Of a DNA stretch of 64,000 nt, positions 21,369-31,324 are shown one piece after another. A model generated the notes under the pieces. That model saw only the letters and a list, made by a program, of their open reading frames with translations. It did not search any database and was not told where the DNA came from. Numbering within the stretch: the first letter of the stretch is position 1; every line of letters starts with the position of its first letter. The translations under genes and the position numbers were made by a program. This DNA is from CAVXNP01 sp963763305 (GTDB lineage: Bacteria; Pseudomonadota; Gammaproteobacteria; Xanthomonadales; Rhodanobacteraceae), in assembly GCA_963763305.1 (NCBI GenBank), contig CAVXNP010000001.1, forward strand, positions 248,001-312,000. Direction: 5' to 3'.

Positions 21369-22370
21369 TCAACCGGCGAAATGCCAAGCCACGTAGGCCG
21401 CGAACACACCATAGAGCAGCCCGACAGGCACCAGTCGGCGCGCATCCACGCGTCCACGACGGAACAGCCACCAGAGGTAGATGATCGCCAGCATGGTAAC
21501 CACGCCGGCAGCCACCAGCGGTGCATCGAACATCCAGGGTGTGGCGAACAGTGCCAGCGCGCTGGGAACGGTGGCCTGGATCATCATGGCCCCTGAAATA
21601 TTGGCCAGCGCCAGCCGCTCCTTGCCCTGACGCACCCAGATGATCGCATTGACGGTTTCCGGCAGCTCGGTGGCCACCGGACTCAGCACCAGGGCGACCA
21701 GGTGCGGGGAGAGATTCAGGGCCACACCGATGTGCTCCAGTTGCTGCACGAACGTGTGCGAGCCCCAGGCAATCACCAGCAGCGCCATGACCGTCTGCAA
21801 AAGCACCCACGACAGCGCAGGGTCGGCGGACTCCGGCCGGAATTTCAACGGCTCCAGTTGCTCCTCTTCGGGCGCGGTGTCGCCGTCGCGCAGCTCGCGC
21901 CACACATACAGCGCATAGGCGGCCAGGAACAGCACGCCCAGCCACGGCTTGATGGCGAACGCCACCAGGCCGAGCGCGAACTTGACCACGAAAATCCCAA
22001 GGAACCAGCGCTGGTCACGGGCCAGCCGGCCATGCTCCACCTTGACCAGTCGGTCGCCGCGCTGCAGACGCCGGTGGTTGCCCCAAAGTGCCAGGCCGAC
22101 CACGGCATAGGCGACCGTGGCCAGAACCAGCGGTCCACCCAGCGCGGCGCCCACGCCGATGTCGCGCTGGGCCGGACTCTTGCCCAGCATCACCGCCACG
22201 AAGGTGACCGCGCTCTCGGGCAATGCGGTACCGAACGCCGCCAGCACCGTGCCGGTGGCCGTCGCGCCCAGCCGGAGCCGGTGACCGAGCCACTCGATAC
22301 CGTTGACGAAGTACTCGCAGGCGAAATAGATCACGCCCGCCGAGAGAAGGAACAGAAAAGCGGTGAGCAT
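21369..22370 (-). CDS. CaCA-family cation exchanger under Mn riboswitch
   Basis: 333-residue inner-membrane exchanger of the Ca2+:cation antiporter (CaCA, YrbG-like) family. About ten hydrophobic helices are visible. The two alpha-repeats carry the acidic ion-binding motif: AAFGTALPESAV near residue 40 and PVATELPETVNAI near 245. A cytoplasmic loop (RELRDGDTAPEEEQLEPLKF) separates the halves. The ATG starts directly into the first helix. The 5' leader holds a yybP-ykoY manganese riboswitch, so Mn2+ export is a better guess for its job than Na+/Ca2+ exchange alone; that part is inference. Confidence 0.9.
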   Translation of the reverse strand: MLTAFLFLLSAGVIYFACEYFVNGIEWLGHRLRLGATATGTVLAAFGTALPESAVTFVAVMLGKSPAQRDIGVGAALGGPLVLATVAYAVVGLALWGNHRRLQRGDRLVKVEHGRLARDQRWFLGIFVVKFALGLVAFAIKPWLGVLFLAAYALYVWRELRDGDTAPEEEQLEPLKFRPESADPALSWVLLQTVMALLVIAWGSHTFVQQLEHIGVALNLSPHLVALVLSPVATELPETVNAIIWVRQGKERLALANISGAMMIQATVPSALALFATPWMFDAPLVAAGVVTMLAIIYLWWLFRRGRVDARRLVPVGLLYGVFAAYVAWHFAG

Positions 22371-22489
22371 GGAGGTATTCCGGCCGGGCGAACCAAGGCA
22401 AACCCATGGCGCGACGACGCGGCTCGCCCGGCACGGGTGGAGCACGTCGCGGCCAAAGGTCTCGCCGGGCGCCGGGCGATCCGGAGGAT

Positions 22490-22600
22490 CGCAAGGGCCA
22501 TACGCGCCATGAGGGCAGAGCCTCAAGTGTGTTGACGCGGATTCCTCGCCGAACGAAAGCGCAGGCTTTCGCGGTGAGGATGGCTACTCCCCAATGACAA
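22490..22600 (-). promoter_or_regulatory. yybP-ykoY (manganese) riboswitch
   Basis: Read on the minus strand, the leader of the exchanger contains GGGGAGTAGCC (22592-22582). A strong hairpin follows (CGAAAGC-CTGC-GCTTTCG inside CCTC...GAGG), then CGTCAACACACTTGAGGC (22537-22520). The GGGGAGUAGC plus CGUCAACAUACU pair is the hallmark of the yybP-ykoY aptamer, which binds Mn2+ and turns on exporters. Outer limits are approximate. About 120 bases of GC-rich DNA between aptamer and ATG would form the expression platform. Confidence 0.85.
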
Positions 22601-22663
22601 CCCGCGCATGGTATCCAGTCGCTGCGGCGGCCACAAGCGGATGAGCCCGCCGTGCCGGCGGCA

Positions 22664-23455
22664 TCAGGCGGCGCTGGCGGCGAGCAGGTCGTGCAGTGCG
22701 TAGGCGCCCGGCCCACGTCCGGCCAGCCAGTGAGCCGCCTCGATCGCGCCACGGGCGAAGATCGAGCGGTCCGCGGCACGATGCGACAGTTCGATCCGCT
22801 CGCCCTGGCCGATCAGCATGGCGGTGTGCTCGCCGACGATGTCGCCACCACGCACCACGGCAAAGCCGATGCTGCCCGGCTCCCTGACGCCCTTGCGCTC
22901 GCCGTGGACGCCAGCTTGTGCCAGCGTGGTGCCGCGTGCGGCGGCGGCCGCCTCGCCCAGCGACAAGGCAGTACCCGAGGGCGCATCCTGCTTGCGCCCG
23001 TGATGCGCCTCGATGATTTCCAGGTCCCAGCGCGGCAGCTCGGCCGCGGCCGCGCGCAGCAAGCGAGTCAGAACAGCCACGCCCAGGCTGAAGTTGCTCT
23101 CGTGCATCAATGCGATGGTGCGACTGGCGGTCGCCAACCGGGTGTGCAGCTGCGGCTCGATGCCCGTGGTGCCGCTGACCAGCGCCACGCCCTGCGCCTC
23201 GCAGTAGTCGAGTGCGGCGGCCAGGCCCGAAGGGCCACTGAAGTCGATCACCACGGCGGGCGCTGGATCGGGCCACTCGTTGCTGAAACGCAAGCCCTCG
23301 TCGTCGGGAAACACCGGCTGGCCCAGCGCGTCGGCGCTGTCGCTGGTCACCGCACCGATTACCTGCAGGCGCGGGTCGCATTGGGCGAGCTTGAGCAACT
23401 GCCGGCCCATGCGCCCGGTAGCGCCATGAACGACAACGCGAACGGGGGCACTCAT
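22664..23455 (-). CDS. dapB: 4-hydroxy-tetrahydrodipicolinate reductase
   Basis: 263-residue DapB, the NAD(P)H reductase of lysine and diaminopimelate synthesis. The nucleotide-binding motif HGATGRMGRQ is at residues 10-19 and the catalytic block EAHHGRKQDAPSGTAL near 150-165. The C-terminal signature AIEAAHWLAGRGPGAYALHD is present. The ATG three codons inside the longest frame gives the typical N-terminus. It lies downstream of dnaJ on the same strand, separated by a REP pair. Confidence 0.95.
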   Translation of the reverse strand: MSAPVRVVVHGATGRMGRQLLKLAQCDPRLQVIGAVTSDSADALGQPVFPDDEGLRFSNEWPDPAPAVVIDFSGPSGLAAALDYCEAQGVALVSGTTGIEPQLHTRLATASRTIALMHESNFSLGVAVLTRLLRAAAAELPRWDLEIIEAHHGRKQDAPSGTALSLGEAAAAARGTTLAQAGVHGERKGVREPGSIGFAVVRGGDIVGEHTAMLIGQGERIELSHRAADRSIFARGAIEAAHWLAGRGPGAYALHDLLAASAA

Positions 23456-23550
23456 GGGCGGCATCCTGCGTGAAAACCGTAGTGTAGCGCGTCGTTGCCG
23501 ATGGCCTGGCGGCCGGCGCCGGGCGGCTGGGAACCGATCTTCAGGCGGCC

Positions 23551-23572
23551 GTAGGGTGGGCCTTGGCCCACC
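23551..23572 (+). repeat. REP-like palindromic repeat, copy A
   Basis: GTAGGGTGGGC with a CTTG-type centre and GCCCACC. It pairs in inverted orientation with the copy at 23648, forming a BIME-like unit between dapB and dnaJ. Confidence 0.8.
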
Positions 23573-23647
23573 AACTCCTGGCTCTTCGGGCCTGGCGTTT
23601 TGACTTCCGGGCCTTTCAGCCTTTCGGCTTTTCCGCTTCGTTGGCTT

Positions 23648-23669
23648 GGTGGGCTGAAGCCCACCCTAC
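23648..23669 (-). repeat. REP-like palindromic repeat, copy B
   Basis: GGTGGGCTGAAGCCCACC followed by CTAC, the inverted partner of the repeat at 23551. Confidence 0.8.
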
Positions 23670-23687
23670 CCACCCGGTGGAGGCTCT

Positions 23688-24809
23688 TTACGAGGTGACC
23701 CTGGACCAGAAGTCCTTGACGCCGTCGACCCAGCTCTTGGCCCTTGGCATATGCCTGTCCGCATCGCCTTCGCTGAAGGTGGCCTCCAGTTGCTCGAACA
23801 GTTCGCGCTGCTCGCGGGTCAGGCGCACCGGCGTCTCCACCACCACGCGGCAGATAAGGTCACCGGGACGGCCGCTGCGTACCGACTTCACGCCCCGTCC
23901 GCGCAGGCGGAACTGCTGCCCGGTCTGGGTCTCCGGCGGGATGTTGATCGGCACCTCGCCTTCCAGCGTGGGCACCGGCAATTCCACGCCGAGGGCGGCC
24001 TGGGAGAAGCGGATCGGCACCTCGCAATGCAGGTCGTTGCCCTCGCGCTGGAAGATAGGGTGCTCGCGCACGTGCACTTCCACGTACAGGTCGCCCGAGG
24101 GTGCGCCGGCCGGACCCGCCTCGCCCTGCCCGGCCAGGCGGATCCGGTCGCCGTTGTCGACGCCCTCGGGGATGCGCACCGAGAGCGTGCGGGTCTCCTC
24201 CAGGCGGCCTTCGCCGTGGCACTTGCGGCAGGGCTTCTCGATGGTCTGGCCGGTGCCGCCGCAATGCGGGCAGGCCTGCTGGATCGAGAAGATGCCGTTC
24301 TGCATGCGCACCCGACCATGGCCGCGGCAGGTCTTGCACTGCACGGTCTTGCCGTCCTCCGAACCACTGCCGTTGCAATGGTGGCAGTTGACCTGTGCCG
24401 GAATGTCGAACTTCTTCTCGACCCCGAAGACGGCCTCTTCGAGATCCAGCTCCATGATGTAGCGCAGGTCGGCGCCGCGGCGCGGCCGGCCGCGACCGCC
24501 CCCACCGAAGATGTCGCCGAAGATGTCGCCGAAGATGTCGCCCATGTCGCTGAAGCCGGCGCCGCCGCGGCCGCCCATGCCGTGCTCGAAGGCGGCATGA
24601 CCGTGCTGGTCATACAGCGCGCGCTTCTGCGCGTCGGCCAGCACCTCGTAGGCTTCCTTGGCCTCCTTGAACTTCTCCTGCGCGGACGGATCGTCCGGGC
24701 AGCGGTCCGGGTGGTACTTCATCGCCAGCCGACGGAAGGACTTCTTCAGTTCGACCTCGGTGACGGTGCGCTCCACACCGAGGACCTCGTAATAGTCACG
24801 CTTGCTCAT
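23688..24809 (-). CDS. dnaJ: chaperone protein DnaJ
   Basis: 373-residue Hsp40 co-chaperone. The J-domain is at residues 1-70 with HPD in KYHPDRCPDD near 33. A Gly-rich linker follows (GGRGGAGFSDMGDIFGDIFG, with the GDIFGDIFGDIFG repeat). Four CxxCxGxG zinc repeats span about 145-205 (CHHCNGSG, CKTCRGHG, CPHCGGTG, CRKCHGEG). The client-binding C-terminus is complete. MSKRDYYEVLG marks the start. It stimulates DnaK ATPase and is third in grpE-dnaK-dnaJ. Confidence 0.97.
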   Translation of the reverse strand: MSKRDYYEVLGVERTVTEVELKKSFRRLAMKYHPDRCPDDPSAQEKFKEAKEAYEVLADAQKRALYDQHGHAAFEHGMGGRGGAGFSDMGDIFGDIFGDIFGGGGRGRPRRGADLRYIMELDLEEAVFGVEKKFDIPAQVNCHHCNGSGSEDGKTVQCKTCRGHGRVRMQNGIFSIQQACPHCGGTGQTIEKPCRKCHGEGRLEETRTLSVRIPEGVDNGDRIRLAGQGEAGPAGAPSGDLYVEVHVREHPIFQREGNDLHCEVPIRFSQAALGVELPVPTLEGEVPINIPPETQTGQQFRLRGRGVKSVRSGRPGDLICRVVVETPVRLTREQRELFEQLEATFSEGDADRHMPRAKSWVDGVKDFWSRVTS

Positions 24810-24886
24810 CTGTGTATCCACAACCCTGCCCCACGTCGATCACGCTACCGCACGAACTGGCCGTGCCCCTGCCACTCAGCAACAAA

Positions 24887-24920
24887 CAGCCCGTGCCGGT
24901 ATCGATCCCGGCACGGGCTG
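24887..24920. terminator. hairpin between dnaK and dnaJ
   Basis: A perfect 13-bp stem (CAGCCCGTGCCGG with CCGGCACGGGCTG, 8-base loop) lies 30 bases after dnaK. On the minus strand it is followed by TTTGTTG, so it could act as a weak terminator that lowers dnaJ relative to dnaK, or protect the dnaK 3' end. Confidence 0.7.
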
Positions 24921-24950
24921 CGTGTTTCAGGCTGAGCCGTCTGCCGGCAA

Positions 24951-26873
<1,923 letters not shown>

Positions 26874-27010
26874 GTCTATGCTCCATTGATCTTTTTTGCG
26901 ACCCCCGCGGCCGCGACTGATTTCCAGATGGGGTTCAGGGCAGGCGATTCAATACCGGCCCCGTCGCTCGAAATGCATTTCCCGAGCTTTTTGCGCGTGC
27001 TTGCGGCGCG

Positions 27011-27556
27011 CTATTCCTTTGCCACCGCCACCAGCGCCGGACGCAACAGCCGGTCGTTGAGGACATAGCCCTTCTGCAGCACATTGACGACCGTGCCGGG
27101 CGCGTGTCCTTCGGCCTCGACCATGCTCACCGCATGGTGGCGTTCCGGATCCAGCGGCTGGCCGAGCGGGTCGACCTGCTGCATGCCGTTGCTCTCGGCG
27201 ACCTTGAGCAATGCCTTCAGGGTCAGGCTGATGCCCTCGCGGATCGCCGCAACGTCATTGCCGCCAGCGGCCAGCCCGCTTTCGAGGCTGTCGTAGACCG
27301 GCAGCAGCTCATTCAGCAGGCGCTCGTTGGCAAAGCGGCGCGCCTGCTCCAGATCGCGATGCAGGCGGCGGCGCTGGTTTTCGATCTCGGCCCGCTCGCG
27401 CAGCACGGTCTCGCGCAACTCCGCGTTGCCCGCCTCCAGCTCGGCGATCCGGGCATGCAATGCATCCAGTTCGGTCGCGCCATCTTCCGGGGGCAGGCCA
27501 CCGTCCATGTCCCTGTCCTGGACCTGCTCCGGCGACTGCGGCTCGTTGTTCTGCAT
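27011..27556 (-). CDS. grpE: nucleotide exchange factor GrpE
   Basis: 181-residue GrpE, exchanging ADP on DnaK. An acidic disordered N-terminus precedes a long coiled coil (about residues 30-90, ELDALHARIAELEAGNAELR). The C-terminal beta domain has the signature LDPERHHAVSMVE and GTVVNVLQKGYVLNDRLLRPALV. It lies between hrcA and dnaK on the same strand with short gaps, giving the order hrcA-grpE-dnaK-dnaJ. Confidence 0.96.
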   Translation of the reverse strand: MQNNEPQSPEQVQDRDMDGGLPPEDGATELDALHARIAELEAGNAELRETVLRERAEIENQRRRLHRDLEQARRFANERLLNELLPVYDSLESGLAAGGNDVAAIREGISLTLKALLKVAESNGMQQVDPLGQPLDPERHHAVSMVEAEGHAPGTVVNVLQKGYVLNDRLLRPALVAVAKE

Positions 27557-27638
27557 GTCTCACTCCAAACAAAATAGTCGGTGGCCGGACCCATGCCGGC
27601 CATACCCAATCGCGGGGGAATCCCGCCTCCCGCTGCGG

Positions 27639-28700
27639 TTATAGGGTCGTCGCCGCCCGATTCAAGGCGTCGCTGAGTAATCCGGCGGTCGCCTGCACGA
27701 CCGGAATCACGCGCTCGTAGGCCATCCGGGTCGGTCCGATCACGCCGACCGCACCCAGCACACGGCCCTGTGCGCCATAACTGGCGGTCACCACGCTGCA
27801 CCCGTCCAGTGCCGAAAAACCCGACTCCTCGCCGATGAACAGCCTGACACCCGGCGCGCGTGCGCACACTTCCATCAGCTGCAGCAGCTCGTTTTTCTTC
27901 TGGAACGCCTCGAACAGCTCGCGCAGGCGCTCCAGATCGGCCAGTTCGGCATAACCCATCAGGTTGGTCTGGCCGCTGACCAGCACGTCGTCGCCATCGG
28001 GCTGCGGTGCGAACGAAGCGGCAGCCAGCTCCATGGAACTGGCCAGCAACCGATTCAGCTCGCTGCCGGCGGCACGGATCTCGTTGAGCAGGTGCGCGCG
28101 GATGTCGTCCACCCGCAGGCCGACACAATGGGCGTTGAGGTAATTGGCGGCCTGCTCCAGCTCACGCGCATCCAGCGACTTGGCCAGTTGCACGATGCGG
28201 TTCTGCACCTGGTTGTCGGAAAACACCAGGATTACCAGCACCCGGGCGCCGGGAAGCGGCACGAAATCGATGTGGCGCAGCGGAAAATCCGCCTGCCGCG
28301 GTACCGTGACCACCCCGGCAAAATGGGTCATGGCCGAGAGCAGGGTCGATACATTACCCAGCAGGTCGCGGGTGGTGGTCGGCCCCGGCGGCAACTCGCG
28401 CCGCAAGCGGGCCATCTCCTCGCGCGGCAGCGGCTGCAGTTCGATCAGGCTGTCCACGAACAGACGCAGCCCCCGCGGCGTGGGAATCCGCCCGGCAGAC
28501 GTATGCGGCGAGGCGACCAGGCCGGCATCTTCCAGGTCGGCCATGATGTTGCGGATGGTGGCCGGGCTGACGTCAAGACCCGAGGAGCGCGACAGCGTTC
28601 GCGACCCCACCGGCTCGCCATTGGCCAGGTACTGCGCAATCAAGGTGCGCAGCAGGCGCCGGGCGCGGGCATCCAGGTCGTGGGCATTTGAAAAAGACAT
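27639..28700 (-). CDS. hrcA: heat-inducible transcription repressor HrcA
   Basis: 353-residue HrcA. The N-terminal winged helix spans residues 1-85 (ARRLLRTLIAQYLANGEPVG, then SPATIRNIMADLEDAGL with SPHTSAGRIPTPRG). The GAF-like and dimerisation parts follow. HrcA represses chaperone genes by binding CIRCE (TTAGCACTC-N9-GAGTGCTAA). I found no CIRCE in this window, so its target is likely elsewhere (groESL in relatives). MSFSNAHDLDARARR is chosen as start. Confidence 0.95.
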   Translation of the reverse strand: MSFSNAHDLDARARRLLRTLIAQYLANGEPVGSRTLSRSSGLDVSPATIRNIMADLEDAGLVASPHTSAGRIPTPRGLRLFVDSLIELQPLPREEMARLRRELPPGPTTTRDLLGNVSTLLSAMTHFAGVVTVPRQADFPLRHIDFVPLPGARVLVILVFSDNQVQNRIVQLAKSLDARELEQAANYLNAHCVGLRVDDIRAHLLNEIRAAGSELNRLLASSMELAAASFAPQPDGDDVLVSGQTNLMGYAELADLERLRELFEAFQKKNELLQLMEVCARAPGVRLFIGEESGFSALDGCSVVTASYGAQGRVLGAVGVIGPTRMAYERVIPVVQATAGLLSDALNRAATTL

Positions 28701-28896
28701 GCGCTGTGGCAATCCGTGAGACACCCGCGAAATAAGGTCGGCTTGCCCACCAGGCAAGTCCCCGGGGGATTGTAGCGGGCCGGGAGCCTGTCAGGCTTGC
28801 GCTGGCCTGGCTGCGAAGCCTCGACCACTCAAGTCCGACAGGCTCGTGGCAACCGTTACAATGCCCCGCTCCATTGCACCGACCTGATTGCAGCCC

Positions 28897-30571
28897 ATGC
28901 TCACATCGCTGTACGTCCGCCATTTCGCCGTCGTCGAGGAAGCCGAGATCAGCTTCGGGCCGGGACTGACCGTGGTCAGCGGAGAGACCGGCGCGGGCAA
29001 GTCCCTGCTGGTCGACGCGCTGCTGTTGCTGGCCGGGGCCCGGGCCGACAGTGGCATGGTGCGCGCAGGCAGCGACCGGGCCGAGCTGGCGGCCGAGTTC
29101 GACCTGGCCGGGCTGCCGCTGGCGCGGGAGTGGCTGCAGCGGCAGGAGCTCGACGACGAGGGAGCCTGCCAGCTGCGACGGGTGATCCGCGCCGAAGGCA
29201 GTTCGCGGGCCTGGATCAATGGTCGCCCCGCCACCGCTACCCAACTGGGCGAACTGGCCACGCTGCTGGTGGAGATCCACGGCCAGCACGAACACCAGGC
29301 GCTGCTGTCACGGGCACACCAGCTGGCGCTGCTGGATGCCTACGCCGGCAACGAGGTCCTCCTGACCCAGGTGCGGGATGCTGCCACGCGTTGGCGGGAA
29401 CTGGGTGCGCGCATGCGCAGGCTCGGCGGCGGCGGTGACCACGAGCAGCGCCTGGAACTCCTGCGGCACGAAGCCGGGGAGCTGGAAAAGTGGGCACTGG
29501 CGCCGCCCGAGCTGGCCGAACTGGAGGCCAGCCACAAGCGCCTGGCCAACGCCGGCCGGCTGGCCGAAGGTGCCGCCGGTGTGGCCGAACTGCTCGACGG
29601 CGAAGGCGAGTTCGCGCTGCGTCGCACGCTGGGTCGCGCTCACGCCGAACTGGTCAAGCTGGCAGCCCTGGACGACGGCCTTTCGCCGGTCCTTGATCTG
29701 CTGGAAGGCGCCTCGATCCAGCTCAGTGAGGCGGCCGACCGGGCTGGGGCGTTACGCCCAGGACGTGGACCTGGACCCGGAACGCTACGCCGAAGTGGAC
29801 AGTCATCTGGCCCGGTTGCACGATCTGGGGCGGCGCCACCGCCTGCCCGTGGCCGAATTGCACGACAAGTGGGTAGCCCTGCAGGGGGAACTGGCCGAAC
29901 TCGAAGGCGCCGGCGAGGCCGTCGAACAACTGGCAGCCGAGCGCGACCGGGTCGAAAACGAGTATGGCCGGGCCGCGGCCGCGCTCAGCCAGGCGCGCGA
30001 GCAGGCCGCCGCCCGCCTGGGCGACGAGGTAGCCAGCTTGATGGCCGAGCTGGGCATGGCCGGCGGACAACTGAAGATCGTCCTGGAAGACGCGGCCGGC
30101 AACGAGCCGGACCCCCAGGGTCGCGAGCGCTGCGAACTTCTGGTCAGCGCCAATCCCGGCCAGCCGCCGCGGGCCTTGCGCAAGGTGGCCTCCGGCGGCG
30201 AACTGGCCCGCATCAGTCTTGCGATCGAGGTCGCCACGCTGGGCAAGGACACCGTTGGCAGCATGGTTTTTGACGAGGTCGACACGGGCATCGGCGGTGC
30301 GGTGGCCGAGGTGGTCGGACAGAAGCTGCGCGCGCTGGGTGCCGGACGGCAGGTGCTGTGCGTGACCCATCTGCCGCAGGTGGCAGCCCAGGGGCACGCG
30401 CACCTGCGCGTGGCCAAGCAGGTCGAGGGCGAGGACACCCGAACCCGCATCGACAAGCTGGACGGCAACGGCCGCCGCGACGAGCTGGCGCGGATGCTGG
30501 GAGGGCTGGAGATCACCCGCGAGACCCGCGCCCATGCGAGGCAGATGCTCGATCGCGCCCAGACCGGCTGA
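28897..30571 (+). CDS. recN: DNA repair protein RecN (one frameshift)
   Basis: About 557-residue SMC-like RecN used in double-strand break repair. Walker A GETGAGKSLL is near residues 29-38, QHEHQALL near 130, coiled coil from 180 to 360, then the ABC signature ASGGELARIS near 430 and Walker B DEVDTGIGGAV near 460. The frame breaks near 29742 at AADR/LGRYAQ; dropping one G restores it. An upstream TTG three codons earlier is possible; ATG gives the typical MLTSLYVRHF start. It is divergent from hrcA. I saw no LexA box. Confidence 0.92.
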
Positions 30572-30630
30572 CCCTCCGAGCTGCCGCGTCGCCGGGCCGG
30601 CCCTGGCCGGGGGCCCGGGTGGGAACCCTC

Positions 30631-31260
30631 TCAGGTAATCGGCAGCAGCCCGCGTTCGGCCGCCATGCGGTACAAGTCCAGCTCGGAGCCGGCACCGAGC
30701 TTGCCCATCAGGCTGGCACGATGGATGTAGATGGTCTTCTGGCCCACACCCAGTTCGGCCGCCACCTGCTTCGGCGCGCGGCCCATCGCCAGCAGCAGGA
30801 ATACCTCTCGCTCGCGCGCGGTGAGCCGCTCCATCGGGTCGGTCGTTCCGGGCCGCTCGGCGCGACGCTGGCGCAGGTCGGAGCTGAGGAAGGTCTCGCC
30901 CTGCATCACCGCGTGCAGGCCAGCGACCAGCTCTTCCGGCGCTGCGCCCTTGGTCACATAGCCGCTGGCACCGCGACGCAGCGCCTCGGAAACGTACGGC
31001 TCACCGTCATGCATGCTCAGCACCACGATGTGGGTGGACGGGGCCAGGCTGTGGAGATGCTCGATCAACGGCAGCCCGCTGCCGTCCGGTAGCGACAGAT
31101 CCAGGGCGACCAGGTCCGGATGCCGCTGGTTGATCGCCTCGACCGCATCGTCGGCGCAGCGGCACTCGGCAATCACCTCCAGGTCCGACTCCATCTCGAT
31201 CAGCCGCTTGAAGCCCTCCCGGACGATCGCATGGTCATCGACAAGAACAATGGTGTACAT
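30631..31260 (-). CDS. NarL/UhpA-family response regulator
   Basis: 209-residue two-component regulator. The receiver domain covers residues 1-120 with the acidic pocket VDDHA, phospho-acceptor Asp in ALDLSLPDGSG near 54 and Lys in VTKGAAPEEL near 104. The LuxR-type helix-turn-helix follows near 145-200 (LTAREREVFLLLAMGRAPKQ). It is divergent, 64 bases apart, from the histidine kinase, its probable partner. The signal and targets are unknown. Confidence 0.93.
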   Translation of the reverse strand: MYTIVLVDDHAIVREGFKRLIEMESDLEVIAECRCADDAVEAINQRHPDLVALDLSLPDGSGLPLIEHLHSLAPSTHIVVLSMHDGEPYVSEALRRGASGYVTKGAAPEELVAGLHAVMQGETFLSSDLRQRRAERPGTTDPMERLTAREREVFLLLAMGRAPKQVAAELGVGQKTIYIHRASLMGKLGAGSELDLYRMAAERGLLPIT

Positions 31261-31324
31261 GCGTTTCACTCTATCAGGCGTACGTCCCCGCGTGCGGCAT
31301 GAGCATCGCATGTACCATCCGCGC

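Noticed and set aside
26874..28760. CIRCE element for HrcA
   Set aside because: No TTAGCACTC-N9-GAGTGCTAA was found upstream of hrcA, grpE or dnaK.
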